9,781 nucleotides of DNA from Bacillota bacterium (GTDB taxonomy: Bacteria; Bacillota; Limnochordia; Darwinibacteriales; DTU012), in contig JAAYLQ010000023.1 of the NCBI GenBank assembly GCA_012521805.1, positions 1 to 9,781 of the forward strand. The letters are read 5' to 3'. Positions 1-8,576 of this stretch are shown piece by piece (the first letter of the stretch is position 1; every line of letters starts with the position of its first letter). The notes beneath the pieces were generated by a model that saw nothing but the letters and a program-made list of their open reading frames with translations, had not been told where the DNA came from and searched no databases. The translations under genes and the position numbers were made by a program.

Positions 1-22
1 AAAACATACAAACCATCCACTA

Positions 23-51
23 TTACTGTTCATAGCAACTTAATAGATAAT
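23..51 (+). promoter_or_regulatory. Weak promoter candidate upstream of the cas operon
   Basis: Only 97 bases precede the first gene. GATAAT at 46-51 matches the TATAAT -10 consensus at five of six positions. The hexamer 17 bases upstream, TTACTG at 23-28, matches TTGACA poorly, with only the first two bases shared. The region is AT-rich and has no ORF, no CRISPR repeat and no clear operator. A promoter for an eight-gene operon is expected near here, but the real one could lie left of the window, so this is a placement by context and a single box. Confidence 0.25.
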
Positions 52-87
52 CTAAGAAAAGCTGACGATTCAGTATTTGGCACGAAT

Positions 88-92
88 GGGGG
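88..92 (+). promoter_or_regulatory. Ribosome binding site that decides the cas3 start
   Basis: The run GGGGGTGA at 88-95 is one base from the ideal GGAGGTGA, and its third G can wobble-pair with the U of the anti-Shine-Dalgarno. Its core GGGGG at 88-92 lies five bases before ATG at 98. The in-frame TTG at 77 and ATG at 86 have no purine-rich stretch at a usable distance. This makes ATG 98 the best start for cas3. Confidence 0.65.
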
Positions 93-97
93 TGAGT

Positions 98-2875
98 ATG
101 ATCGGCGGATATCATTCGCCACTATTTGGAGACGTATTGTGGGCTAAAAAGAGTGACAGGCAGGGTGTCTTCCAATGGCTTCCCTTGAAGCAGCACCTTT
201 TTGACACCAGCATGGTAATGCAGCTTCTGTGGGAACATTGGTTGAGCTTACGACAAAAGCGAGAAATTATTAATTCTTTAAGTCAACCCAGCGAAGAATT
301 GGCCAAGAATCTAGTAGGTTTCTTGGGCGCTATACATGATCTGGGTAAGGCCACCCCTATTTTTCAAAGCAAGCCAAGTTTTACTTCATCACGGGATTTG
401 GACAACGAGCTATTAGAAAAGCTTGAAAGCAGCGGTTTTACAGATATAACGGAATACTACAGCCGCATAATGGATCCTTCTGCAACGCCCCATGCCATTG
501 CCGGTCAAATCTTGCTGGAAAGCTACGGAGTTTTGTCGGACATTAGCTCTATAGTGGGTGCGCATCATGGAAAACCTCCCGATAATAGATCGGACCTTGA
601 CTCACAGCTATCTTCCTATACAAACAATTACTTCCAAGAGCAAAACAAAGACAACCCAGTTCATCGCAGATGGGTAGAGACGCAACAAATGATTTTTAAT
701 TTGGCACTCACTACGAACGGTTTTGCATCAGTAGATGAGCTTCCAAGGATAAAACAGCCGGGTCAAGTTTTATTGAGCGGCTTATTGATTATGGCAGATT
801 GGATTGCAAGCAATGAGAGTTATTTTCCTTTAATTGATCTTGATACAACGATGGTTGACGATATGGAACAAAGAATAGTCTCGGGTTGGCTGAAATGGTA
901 TAGGACTGTTCCCAGAATCGAGGACGACCATAGAGACAGCATCTCAGGCTATAAAGAACGATTTAATTTTGAACCCCGGGATTTACAAGTTAAGTTCTAT
1001 GAAGTTGTGCAGCAAACGAATGATCCCGGAGTTTTCATCATTGAAGCACCGATGGGAGTTGGAAAGACTGAAGCCGCTTTAATGGCTGTAGAACAGCTCT
1101 CAGCGAAAACCAAAGCGAGTGGCATGTTCTACGGACTTCCTACTCAAGCAACATCTGATGGAATGTTTGACAGGATCAGTGCATGGCTGGACAGTTTAGA
1201 TGATGAGAAAAAATCCCTTCAGTTGGTTCATGGAAAGGCAGCTTTAAATGAAAGCTTCTCATCTTTACCTCGCTCACAAATCAATGATGAAGCCGATGGC
1301 AGTGTGATTGTAAACGAATGGTTTGTTGGAAGAAAAACAGCTGTTCTTGATGATTTTGTTGTTGGTACAGTGGATCAGTTTCTAATGACTGCCCTCAAGC
1401 AAAAGCATTTAGCATTAAGACATCTAGGATTCAGCAGAAAAGTTGTTGTTATCGATGAAGTACATGCCTATGATGCATATATGAGCCAATATTTATATCG
1501 AGCACTACAGTGGATGGGAGCGTACAAGGTTCCGGTGATCATTCTGTCTGCCACGCTTCCTGCCAGCACACGCATTGAACTGATTAAGCACTACATGCGC
1601 GGTCGCGGAATTAAGTGGAGGGACGTGAAACAGCCTGAAGGCTGGGATACAACCACCGCTTATCCTTTAGTTACTTACACAGATGGATCAACTGTCAAAC
1701 AGTTTAGTGGTTTTAACTCTGAAAATTATGCCAGGGTAGCCATTGTTCGCATAGACGACAACGATTTAATCAGCACACTTTCAGAGTACTTGCAGGACGG
1801 CGGAATTGCAGGTGTGATAGTTAACACAGTAAGAAGAGCTCAGGAGATTGCAGAATTGTGCAGTCAGCATTTCGGAGAAGACATAGTTGAGTTATTGCAC
1901 TCTAACTTTATTGCTGCTGATCGAGTAAAGAAGGAGCTGAAGCTGCTCCAAACAATTGGAAAAGATTCGGTTCGACCATATAAGAAAATTATTGTAGGAA
2001 CACAGGTTATGGAGCAGTCTCTGGACATTGACTTCGATCTGCTTGTCACTGATTTGGCTCCTATGGACCTACTGATCCAGAGGATAGGCCGCTTGCATAG
2101 ACATTCATCGGTTAGACGCCCTGAAATGTTGAAGGAACCAACGGTGTTTATTCTTGGCACAAGCGAAACTTTTGAGTTCGACCAAGGTTCTACTGCTGTT
2201 TACGGCGATTATTTGTTAATTAGAACTCAACTTATTTTGCCGGAATTCATTAGTCTCCCTGGCGATATTTCTCCGCTAGTGCAAGCTGTTTACAGTAATG
2301 ACGATTTTGCGGTAGCGGATATCCTTAGGGAGAAATATGTTTCATCTAAAAATGAGCATGAATCATCGATTTCCCGAAAGCAGAGTAAAGCTGTAGTGTT
2401 CAGATTGGGTACCCCTAGTTTCTCGCCGAATAAAGATTTGATTGGTTGGCTTGACTGCAGCACTCCTTACGAATCTGAAGAGTGGGCTGTTGCTCAGGTC
2501 CGCGATACCCACGAAACCATTGAGGTGATTGCCTTGAAAAAACAAGGTGATGGCTACACAATCTTTGGCGAAACGGCTGATTTATCAGTTCAAATAGATG
2601 ATCCAGGTGTGCAAAAATTGATCGCCCGTCAGACTCTTCGGCTTCCGCTGATACTTAGTGCCCACTACTGCATTGATCAGACGATTGAGGCACTTGAAGA
2701 TTTCAATAGAAAATATTTGCCTTCTTGGCAGCATTCAGTTTGGCTTAGGGGTTTACTGGGAATTATCTTTGATGAAAACAACGAGTTTATTCTCAATGGA
2801 CACCGTTTGAAGTATTGTCAGAGGTTGGGATTGACTTGTGAGAAATTAACAGATGGTGAGGAGGGAAGTGATTGA
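98..2875 (+). CDS. cas3: Cas3 HD nuclease-helicase, type I-E effector
   Basis: Cas3 is recruited by target-bound Cascade to nick, unwind and degrade invader DNA. From ATG 98 the product has 925 residues, similar to or slightly longer than typical type I-E Cas3. The N-terminal HD domain shows H33, the H80-D81 pair in AIHDLGKA, H132 in PHAIAG, H156-H157 in GAHHG and D234 in MADWIAS, all expected metal ligands. The SF2 helicase core follows: Q297, Walker A APMGVGKT with K323, DEVH at 453-456, SAT at 484-486, a motif V region around 634-647 (QVMEQSLDID) and motif VI QRIGRLHRH at 661-669. The remaining ~250 residues form the accessory C-terminal domain. It is the first gene of the operon, and its TGA stop overlaps the TTG start of cse1 by four bases. 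No key residue is missing, so an active enzyme is likely. In-frame starts at 77 (TTG) and 86 (ATG) are less likely. Confidence 0.96.
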   Translation: MIGGYHSPLFGDVLWAKKSDRQGVFQWLPLKQHLFDTSMVMQLLWEHWLSLRQKREIINSLSQPSEELAKNLVGFLGAIHDLGKATPIFQSKPSFTSSRDLDNELLEKLESSGFTDITEYYSRIMDPSATPHAIAGQILLESYGVLSDISSIVGAHHGKPPDNRSDLDSQLSSYTNNYFQEQNKDNPVHRRWVETQQMIFNLALTTNGFASVDELPRIKQPGQVLLSGLLIMADWIASNESYFPLIDLDTTMVDDMEQRIVSGWLKWYRTVPRIEDDHRDSISGYKERFNFEPRDLQVKFYEVVQQTNDPGVFIIEAPMGVGKTEAALMAVEQLSAKTKASGMFYGLPTQATSDGMFDRISAWLDSLDDEKKSLQLVHGKAALNESFSSLPRSQINDEADGSVIVNEWFVGRKTAVLDDFVVGTVDQFLMTALKQKHLALRHLGFSRKVVVIDEVHAYDAYMSQYLYRALQWMGAYKVPVIILSATLPASTRIELIKHYMRGRGIKWRDVKQPEGWDTTTAYPLVTYTDGSTVKQFSGFNSENYARVAIVRIDDNDLISTLSEYLQDGGIAGVIVNTVRRAQEIAELCSQHFGEDIVELLHSNFIAADRVKKELKLLQTIGKDSVRPYKKIIVGTQVMEQSLDIDFDLLVTDLAPMDLLIQRIGRLHRHSSVRRPEMLKEPTVFILGTSETFEFDQGSTAVYGDYLLIRTQLILPEFISLPGDISPLVQAVYSNDDFAVADILREKYVSSKNEHESSISRKQSKAVVFRLGTPSFSPNKDLIGWLDCSTPYESEEWAVAQVRDTHETIEVIALKKQGDGYTIFGETADLSVQIDDPGVQKLIARQTLRLPLILSAHYCIDQTIEALEDFNRKYLPSWQHSVWLRGLLGIIFDENNEFILNGHRLKYCQRLGLTCEKLTDGEEGSD
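2859..2865 (+). promoter_or_regulatory. Strong RBS supporting a TTG start for cse1
   Basis: AGGAGGG at 2859-2865 lies inside the end of cas3, six bases before TTG 2872. No ATG lies near a comparable site. The first in-frame ATG, about 15 codons in, would remove the conserved N-terminal FNLLEEPWIPV segment. The TTG also overlaps the cas3 stop as TTGA, the usual arrangement for coupled translation. Confidence 0.75.
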
Positions 2876-4560
2876 GTCGTTTTAACTTGCTGGAGGAACC
2901 TTGGATTCCGGTTATGGCAGATGACATGGGCTCAACAGAAGAAGTGTCTTTAATAGAGCTGTTTCTGAATGCACACAAATACAAGCAGCTAGCTGGCGAA
3001 ATGCAGATGCAAAATTTCGCTATTCTACGTCTGCTTTTGGCTGTTTTGCACACAGTTTTCTCAAGATTCGATGCGCGGGGAGAACCTTATCCCTATTTAG
3101 CTTTGGATGAGAAATTTCGACAGCTGCAGGAGGTGGATGAAGATGACTTAGAAGAGCATGAGGAAAATCTAATGGCAACCTGGGAGGCTCTCTGGAATCG
3201 AAGATCTTTTCCGGAGATTGTTGTCGAGTATTTGCATAAGTGGAAAGAACATTTTTACCTTTTTGACGATAGGCATCCTTTTTATCAGGTGACTAAGGAG
3301 GAATTGCTCAAACGGCGAATTAAAGCAGGCCGTGGAAGCAACCCTACACAGATTTGGCCGAGAACATTCAACCGGACCATTTCTGAAAGCGGCAACAAAA
3401 TAGCTCTGTTTTCGCCTCGGTACGAATCCGATGGAAATAAGGATATAATTATTGAACGTGAATTAGCCCGGTGGCTTGTGCTATACCAGGGTGTAGTTGG
3501 CACTGGTGATAAAGCGGTCTATGAAGAATTCAAAGGAACCAATTCGAAGGGCTGGATTTATGATATCGGTGGGATTGCATTGCGCGGAAAAAATCTCTAC
3601 GAGACTCTACTGTTAAATCTGGTATTAGTACATCCCGAAGAAAACTACCGAACCAGTATCCAAAAGCCCTGTTGGGAATATACCGGTGAAGAGATAATAG
3701 ATAATCTTTTAAAGGGCTATGTTGTAGATAATTTGGCTGAACTTTATACAAATTGGAGCAGAGCTATTTATATTGAACCGGAGGCTGAACTAGATGAAAA
3801 TTTTTATATCAGCACAGTAAAACTGCCGGAAATTAATCACCAGGATCAGTTTTTAGAACCGATGACTTTGTGGAGGTACAATACTCAAGGTCCAAATAAA
3901 GATCATTTTACTCCTCGAAAGCATACAATGAATGCTTCGTTCTGGCGTTCGTTCGGAACAGTTTTCCTTACCAAGGAGTCCAACAACAAAAGACCTGGGA
4001 TTGTTGATTGGTTTTATAAGATTGCCAAAATCGCCGGCGAGACCGAAGCTGTTTTTGAAAGCTACGGGATGGAATCCGATGGTAATGCAACGTCGTGGCT
4101 GCCCGTAGACGAGTATTTTGACTTTCTTGATATCAACGAGTTTGTTCTTGCTGATGTGCAGGAGGATGGATGGGTAGCAAGGATCGATAGAGAGGTCGAA
4201 ACGGCGAAAGAAGTGATTGAAAACGTCCTGCGTCGGTTCGTTAATGAAGTAAAGCGCATTCGCAATATTGACAACAATGATTATGTTAATAAGTTAATCC
4301 AGAAAGCGTATTACTCTATTGACCAGCCTTTTAGACATTGGCTCAATTCATTGAAAGTAAATCAGGATAAGGATGAGCGCATTAAACAGTGGCGCCTTGA
4401 ACTCAGAGATATCGTACGAAAACAGGCTGATTTTCTGGTTCAATCTGCAGGGAATCGCGATTACAAAGGAATCTATGACAAGGACAAGCTTTTCAGCAAC
4501 ATTGCCCTTGCGTACAATCAATTTGACTACTCGCTAAACAAAACCCTAGGTTTTTTCTAA
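2872..4560 (+). CDS. casA: Cse1/CasA, Cascade large subunit (Cas8e)
   Basis: Cse1 is the large subunit of type I-E Cascade. It reads the PAM, helps lock the R-loop and docks Cas3. The product has 562 residues, in the family's usual range (about 500-560). It starts with the family hallmark FNLLEEPWIPV at 4-14. Other conserved segments are FYLFDDRHPFYQV at 128-140, WLVLYQGVVGTGDK at 201-214, PCWEY at 266-270 and EPMTLWRYNTQGPNKDHF at 329-346. The C-terminal part from about residue 380 is rich in charged helices, as expected for the four-helix bundle of the family. The gene begins with TTG, overlaps cas3 by four bases and is followed by a 21-base gap to cse2. Assignment rests on motif recognition and operon position; individual PAM-contact residues could not be assigned without an alignment. 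Confidence 0.95.
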   Translation: MSRFNLLEEPWIPVMADDMGSTEEVSLIELFLNAHKYKQLAGEMQMQNFAILRLLLAVLHTVFSRFDARGEPYPYLALDEKFRQLQEVDEDDLEEHEENLMATWEALWNRRSFPEIVVEYLHKWKEHFYLFDDRHPFYQVTKEELLKRRIKAGRGSNPTQIWPRTFNRTISESGNKIALFSPRYESDGNKDIIIERELARWLVLYQGVVGTGDKAVYEEFKGTNSKGWIYDIGGIALRGKNLYETLLLNLVLVHPEENYRTSIQKPCWEYTGEEIIDNLLKGYVVDNLAELYTNWSRAIYIEPEAELDENFYISTVKLPEINHQDQFLEPMTLWRYNTQGPNKDHFTPRKHTMNASFWRSFGTVFLTKESNNKRPGIVDWFYKIAKIAGETEAVFESYGMESDGNATSWLPVDEYFDFLDINEFVLADVQEDGWVARIDREVETAKEVIENVLRRFVNEVKRIRNIDNNDYVNKLIQKAYYSIDQPFRHWLNSLKVNQDKDERIKQWRLELRDIVRKQADFLVQSAGNRDYKGIYDKDKLFSNIALAYNQFDYSLNKTLGFF

Positions 4561-4581
4561 GAATTTAGAAAGGAGGATTGA

Positions 4582-5196
4582 ATGGCTACCCAATCGATTA
4601 CTCAAGATATTTACCTCGTAACTGAAAACATACTGAACCGGATTGTAGGTGAGCTCAGTTCCAGCAATACCAAAGCCAATTTGGCCAATCTGCGGCAGTC
4701 AATCAATCGCGATGTTCACAGGGCTATCGGGGTCTTCCCAATTGTTTTTGCCAACATTCCTGAGGAATATTTGGGAGAATCGTGTGAACTTACTTATGGT
4801 GAGCGGGCGATCATTTTAGCACTTCAGCTATTTGCGCTGCACCAACAGGGGAAGGAGCAGCTTGTTCACGCAAGCCGCAGGTCAGATGATGAGAAACAGT
4901 GGAGTAATCTCGGCTTGTCCTTAAGCTCTTTGCGGGTTAAAGATGAAAGCGAAGCGATTGATCGCAGGTTCAATGCAATGATTACTGCAGCAAACTTTGA
5001 AGAACTGGCTAATCATTTACGACATCTTATTAAGCTACTCGCCAGAACGGATACCAAGGTGGACTATGCGCAGTTGGCACAGGATTTGTTTTTGTTTCAA
5101 ATCGGATATCAAAATAATATCCGTCTTAAATGGTCGCGGGATTATTACAGACATTTCAATCAAAAAAAGGGAGAGGAAGGTAGCGATGAAAGATAA
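4582..5196 (+). CDS. casB: Cse2/CasB, Cascade small subunit (Cas11e)
   Basis: Cse2 is a small, all-helical subunit. As a dimer it lines the belly of Cascade and stabilises the crRNA-DNA hybrid and the displaced strand. The product has 204 residues, somewhat longer than the E. coli protein (about 160). Family-like segments are KANLANLRQSI at 31-41, RRFNAMITAANFEELANHL at 128-146 and the C-terminal VDYAQLAQDLFLFQ (160-173), followed by RLKWSRDYYR (181-190), which resembles the Trp/Arg-rich C-terminus of other Cse2 proteins. A strong RBS, AAAGGAGG at 4569-4576, lies five bases before the ATG. The end overlaps the cas7e start by 11 bases. The sequence is the least conserved in the complex, so position between cse1 and cas7e carries much of the call. 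Confidence 0.92.
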   Translation: MATQSITQDIYLVTENILNRIVGELSSSNTKANLANLRQSINRDVHRAIGVFPIVFANIPEEYLGESCELTYGERAIILALQLFALHQQGKEQLVHASRRSDDEKQWSNLGLSLSSLRVKDESEAIDRRFNAMITAANFEELANHLRHLIKLLARTDTKVDYAQLAQDLFLFQIGYQNNIRLKWSRDYYRHFNQKKGEEGSDER

Positions 5197-6247
5197 TAGA
5201 CGTTTATTCTTAGATGTTCATGCTATTCAAACTGTCCCCCCATCGAATATCAATCGGGACAATACCGGCAGTCCAAAGACAGCTCAGTATGGTGGTGTGA
5301 CGCGGGCAAGAGTTAGTTCTCAATCTTGGAAGAAAGCGATTCGTCAGTACTTTCTGGAATATGGTGAGTTGAAAAATGTGGGAGTACGGAGTCTAGAGAT
5401 TGTCCGTTACATAGCTGATAAAATAAATAGTATCGATGATTCGATTGATTATGACGAGGCTCTGAAAATGGCCCAAAAAGTACTAAACAGTGCAGGTGTT
5501 TCAACAACAAAGGACGGCAAGACCAAAGCGTTGTTCTTTATAAGTTCTAGGCAGGCTGAAAACCTGGCTCGTGCAGCAATTGACGGAAATAGCGATAAGA
5601 AAGAGCTGCAGGAAATGCTTGCTAATGACCCGGCCATCGATATTGCGCTATTCGGTCGTATGGTGGCAGAAGATCCAAAACTAAATGAAGATGCTTCTTG
5701 TCAAGTAGCTCATGCTATTTCGACCCATGCGGTGCAGACAGAGTTCGATTTCTTCACGGCTACAGATGATTTTTCTTCATCTAATGATGCCGGAGCGGGG
5801 ATGCTGGGAACAATAGAGTTCAATTCTGCAACTCTTTATCGCTATGCCAACGTTGCTGTACATGACTTTTGTAGACAGATTGGCGATACAGGTATGGTAG
5901 TGAACGCATTAAAGCTTTTTATTGAAGCTTTTGCTAAGTCTATGCCTACTGGCAAAGCAAATACCTTTGCCAATCAAACGCTGCCACAAGCTGTTTTAGT
6001 ATGTCTTCGCCAAGATCGTCCGGTTAGTTTGGTCAGTGCCTTCGAAAGGCCGATTCGCTCAAGCGATGGATATGTAGAGCAATCAATTAAACGATTGGTA
6101 GATGAATACGAGAATGTGAAGCAGTGGGTAGAAGAACCTATTTGCGCATTTAGCTTAGGCATAGAGAATTTTGCTGGAAACCAAGGCGGTTTCAATGAAT
6201 TGCTGGAACAGCTGAATGAGAAATTGAATGAGTTAATTGTGCTGTAA
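5186..6247 (+). CDS. cas7: Cas7e/CasC, Cascade backbone subunit
   Basis: Cas7e is present as six copies in Cascade, forming the helical backbone that binds the crRNA spacer through an RRM-like fold. The product from ATG 5186 has 353 residues, close to the E. coli size (363). The N-terminal block at residues 9-53 is characteristic: SNINRDNTGSPKTAQYGG, then RARVSSQSWKKAIR. Further blocks are DIALFGRM at 152-159, CQVAHAISTH at 172-181, FFTATDD at 189-195, GTIEFNSATLYRYANV at 208-223 and MPTGKANTFA at 253-262. The frame is open back to 4997, but that stretch lies inside cse2 and looks non-native. A purine-rich SD (GAGGAAGG, 5173-5180) directly precedes ATG 5186. The 11-base overlap with cse2 suggests coupled translation, although the backbone protein is needed in excess, so its own SD should matter. 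Confidence 0.96.
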   Translation: MKDNRRLFLDVHAIQTVPPSNINRDNTGSPKTAQYGGVTRARVSSQSWKKAIRQYFLEYGELKNVGVRSLEIVRYIADKINSIDDSIDYDEALKMAQKVLNSAGVSTTKDGKTKALFFISSRQAENLARAAIDGNSDKKELQEMLANDPAIDIALFGRMVAEDPKLNEDASCQVAHAISTHAVQTEFDFFTATDDFSSSNDAGAGMLGTIEFNSATLYRYANVAVHDFCRQIGDTGMVVNALKLFIEAFAKSMPTGKANTFANQTLPQAVLVCLRQDRPVSLVSAFERPIRSSDGYVEQSIKRLVDEYENVKQWVEEPICAFSLGIENFAGNQGGFNELLEQLNEKLNELIVL

Positions 6248-6261
6248 GTTGGTGAAGTGTG

Positions 6262-6963
6262 ATGAAAACTATAATGTTAAAACTGGCTGGACCGATGCAG
6301 TCGTGGGGAACGAGCTCTCGTTTCGAGAATCGCTATACAGATCGGTATCCATCAAAGAGTGCAGTAGTTGGAATCTTGGCTGCCTGTTTTGGGTATTCCA
6401 GAGATGACTCTCGGATAGAGCGACTCAACGATTTGGATTTTGCCATCAGAATCGATCAGCCGGGTGAACTGCTCCATGATTATCATATAGCCCGGAGATT
6501 TAAGTCCAACGGAGAGATAGCTCAGACCTATGTTACTAACCGATACTATCTCCAGGATGCAATTTTTGTGGTCGCGTTGGGCAGTAATGATGTAAACTGG
6601 ATCACAGAAATAGAATATGCACTAAAATACCCTTACTTCCAGCCCTATTTGGGCCGGCGTTCAAATCCAGTAAACGCAGATTTCTTTCTAGGAACATCTG
6701 ACACGGATGTTATTAGTAGTCTTGAAGAACTTCCGTGGCAGGCATCGGATTGGTACAAGCGTAAAAAAAATGGGAAGGTAAAACTTTCAATATATGCTGA
6801 TGCTCACCTGCTCCCAAACTCACCGCGGCTAATGGCGCGAGATCGAGTGATTACATTTTCACAAAGAGAACGTATGCATGGTTATAGGGCTGTAGGGAGA
6901 AAGGATATTGAATTGATGCCGCATACCGATTCATCTGGTCACGATGTTTTTAGCGCATTTTAG
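6262..6963 (+). CDS. cas5: Cas5e/CasD, crRNA 5'-handle binding Cascade subunit
   Basis: Cas5e caps the foot of Cascade and grips the 5' handle of the crRNA. The product has 233 residues, about the family norm (E. coli 224). The N-terminus LKLAGPMQSWG at 6-16 is the hallmark of the Cas5 family. It is followed by YPSKSAVVGILAACFG at 29-44, LHDYH at 71-75 and YLGRRSNP at 129-136. The C-terminal part is basic (FSQRERMHGYRAVGRK, 199-214). ATG 6262 is preferred over GTG 6259 because the family normally begins a few residues before the LAGPMQ motif and GGTGA at 6251-6255 lies six bases upstream of the ATG. It sits 14 bases after cas7e and 9 bases before cas6e. Cas5e is not expected to be a nuclease in type I-E, since Cas6e cuts the pre-crRNA. 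Confidence 0.95.
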   Translation: MKTIMLKLAGPMQSWGTSSRFENRYTDRYPSKSAVVGILAACFGYSRDDSRIERLNDLDFAIRIDQPGELLHDYHIARRFKSNGEIAQTYVTNRYYLQDAIFVVALGSNDVNWITEIEYALKYPYFQPYLGRRSNPVNADFFLGTSDTDVISSLEELPWQASDWYKRKKNGKVKLSIYADAHLLPNSPRLMARDRVITFSQRERMHGYRAVGRKDIELMPHTDSSGHDVFSAF

Positions 6964-6972
6964 GAGGGTGCT

Positions 6973-7620
6973 ATGTACCTATCACGCGTAAAGATAGATA
7001 TAAAAAATAGGCGAAAAATTAGAGATTTGAACCATTTAGGAGCCTATCACAAATGGGTTGAAGACAGTTTTGTTGATGAAATAGAATCCGGTTTTCGTAC
7101 TCGTAAACTATGGAGAGTAGATCAGATAGGAAGTGACAGCTATTTATTAGTATTGAGCAGGGAAAAACCTGATCTGCAGAGGCTGGAAAAGTATGGTGTA
7201 AAAGGAAGTGCTCAAACCAAAGACTATAGACCACTGCTAGACCGATTGCGTGAAGGAGATAAGCTTAGTTTTAGGTTGGTTCTTAACCCTGTAAAGTCTA
7301 TCAGTAGTGGTAAAGAATCTGGAAAACGCGGCCGCATAATCCCTCTCGTGACAGCTGACCAGCAGCTGCAGTATCTGATGGACAGATCTTTCGACCATGG
7401 ATTTTCGGTTAAATCCGATGAAGTAATGATTACTGGTAGAAGTTTTGAGATTTTAAGGCGAAAGAATAAACAATCAGTAAAAGTTTGCATAGCAGCTTAC
7501 GGAGGGCTGTTGACAATTGAAGACTTGGAACGCTTCAGATCAGCATTGGTCAACGGAATAGGCAAGAAGAAGGCTTATGGGTGCGGTTTATTAACAGTCA
7601 TTCCGGTGAAAAAACAATGA
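6973..7620 (+). CDS. cas6e: Cas6e/CasE, crRNA-processing endoribonuclease
   Basis: Cas6e cuts pre-crRNA at the 3' base of the repeat stem and stays bound to the hairpin as the head of Cascade. The product has 215 residues, close to the E. coli (199) and Thermus (211) proteins. In NHLGAYHKWVE (20-30), Y25 and H26 match the position of the catalytic Tyr/His pair known from Thermus Cas6e, and H21 is also present. The glycine-rich loop GIGKKKAYGCG at 195-205 near the C-terminus is the classic RAMP signature. AGGAGG at 6962-6967 is an excellent RBS, and it overlaps the cas5e stop codon. The stop overlaps the cas1 start as ATGA (7617-7620). Its likely substrate is the repeat type seen at 9520-9547, with a five-pair stem. 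Confidence 0.96.
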   Translation: MYLSRVKIDIKNRRKIRDLNHLGAYHKWVEDSFVDEIESGFRTRKLWRVDQIGSDSYLLVLSREKPDLQRLEKYGVKGSAQTKDYRPLLDRLREGDKLSFRLVLNPVKSISSGKESGKRGRIIPLVTADQQLQYLMDRSFDHGFSVKSDEVMITGRSFEILRRKNKQSVKVCIAAYGGLLTIEDLERFRSALVNGIGKKKAYGCGLLTVIPVKKQ

Positions 7621-8561
7621 AAAAACACGTTGGGGCGAAAAAAACGGAACTCCTCGAGCTGCCGCGGGTAAGTGACAGAATTACTTTTCTGTATGTTGAG
7701 CATTCAAAGATAAATCGCCAGGATAGCGCTATTACCGTGACAGACAGACGCGGCATAGCGAGAATACCTGCGGCTATGATTAGTGTACTAATGCTCGGAC
7801 CGGGCACCGAAATAACACATAGAGCGATGGAATTGATTGGTGACACTGGCACCAGTATTGTATGGGTGGGGGAACGAGGAGTTCGTTTGTATGCACACGG
7901 CCGCGCCTTGACCGGGTCTAGCCGCCTTATTGAGAGGCAAGCTGAGCTTGTCTCAAATCGGAGAAGCAGATTAGCGGTTGCAAGAAAGATGTATCAGTTA
8001 AGGTTTCCCGGTGAGGATGTATCTAACCTCACTATGCAGCAACTGCGCGGGCGGGAGGGAGCTCGCGTCCGCCAAGTCTATCGTGAATATTCCAAAAAGT
8101 TTGGTGTGGAATGGACTGGTAGAAAATATGATCCCGCTGATTTTGAAAGCGGGACTCCGATTAATCAAGCGCTTTCGGCAGCCAATGTAGCACTCTATGG
8201 ATTAGTATACAGTGTTATTGTGGCTTTAGGTCTATCTCCTGGACTGGGTTTTATTCATACTGGCCATCAACTTTCATTTGTCTACGATATAGCAGATCTA
8301 TATAAAGCCGATACAAGTATCTTAACAGCATTTGAAGTAGTGTCCCAACTAAAACCTGGAGATGACATTGGTCAAAAAACACGGTTACGAATGCGGGATA
8401 CTTTTGTGGATGGCAAAATAATCAATGCAATAGTTCGCGATATTAGGAGCTTACTGGAGGTAGAAGAAGATTTAGAACAAATACCTGGAGCACAAGTCAT
8501 TCATTTATGGGATGAAAGTGGTCACTTGGTTAGGTACGGAGTTAACTACAGTTATTTTTAG
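7617..8561 (+). CDS. cas1: Cas1 integrase, type I-E
   Basis: Cas1 is the metal-dependent integrase that inserts new spacers at the first repeat, as two dimers bridged by Cas2. From ATG 7617 the product has 314 residues, against 305 in E. coli. The four expected metal ligands are in place: E147 in LRGREGARVR, H214 in GFIHTG, and D224 and D227 in FVYDIAD. Other type I-E Cas1 blocks are MLGPGTEITH (59-68), IVWVGERGVRLYAHG (81-95), GRKYDPADFESG (168-179) and INQALSAANVALYG (182-195). The frame is open to GTG 7581 inside cas6e, but ATG 7617 overlaps the cas6e TGA as ATGA, and GGTGA at 7605-7609 lies seven bases upstream. The short SD suggests reliance on coupling to cas6e. The C-terminus, ending in GVNYSYF, resembles other Gram-positive type I-E Cas1 proteins more than the proline-rich E. 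coli tail. Confidence 0.97.
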   Translation: MKKHVGAKKTELLELPRVSDRITFLYVEHSKINRQDSAITVTDRRGIARIPAAMISVLMLGPGTEITHRAMELIGDTGTSIVWVGERGVRLYAHGRALTGSSRLIERQAELVSNRRSRLAVARKMYQLRFPGEDVSNLTMQQLRGREGARVRQVYREYSKKFGVEWTGRKYDPADFESGTPINQALSAANVALYGLVYSVIVALGLSPGLGFIHTGHQLSFVYDIADLYKADTSILTAFEVVSQLKPGDDIGQKTRLRMRDTFVDGKIINAIVRDIRSLLEVEEDLEQIPGAQVIHLWDESGHLVRYGVNYSYF

Positions 8562-8576
8562 TAGGGCTGGATAAAA

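Noticed and set aside
40..70. Match between the spacer-like bases from 9548 and the cas upstream region, as for a CreR-type guide
   Set aside because: The first six bases agree at five positions with 40-45 (TTGATA against TTAATA), but the match breaks at position 7, the flanking AAC is not the usual type I-E PAM, and the later AAAGCT/GACG similarity needs gaps. This is chance-level; it should be repeated with a longer promoter sequence.
1864..2160. Long open frame on the minus strand inside cas3, and similar minus-strand frames across the operon
   Set aside because: They lie fully opposite well-recognised cas genes, have no RBS or family-like motifs that I can see, and are explained by the codon pattern of the real genes.
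4997..5185. N-terminal extension of Cas7e from an upstream ATG
   Set aside because: The extension lies within cse2 in another frame, does not look like Cas7e, and a good RBS supports ATG 5186.
7581..7616. Cas1 start at GTG 7581
   Set aside because: It lies inside cas6e without a good RBS; ATG 7617 gives the ATGA overlap and a normal Cas1 length.
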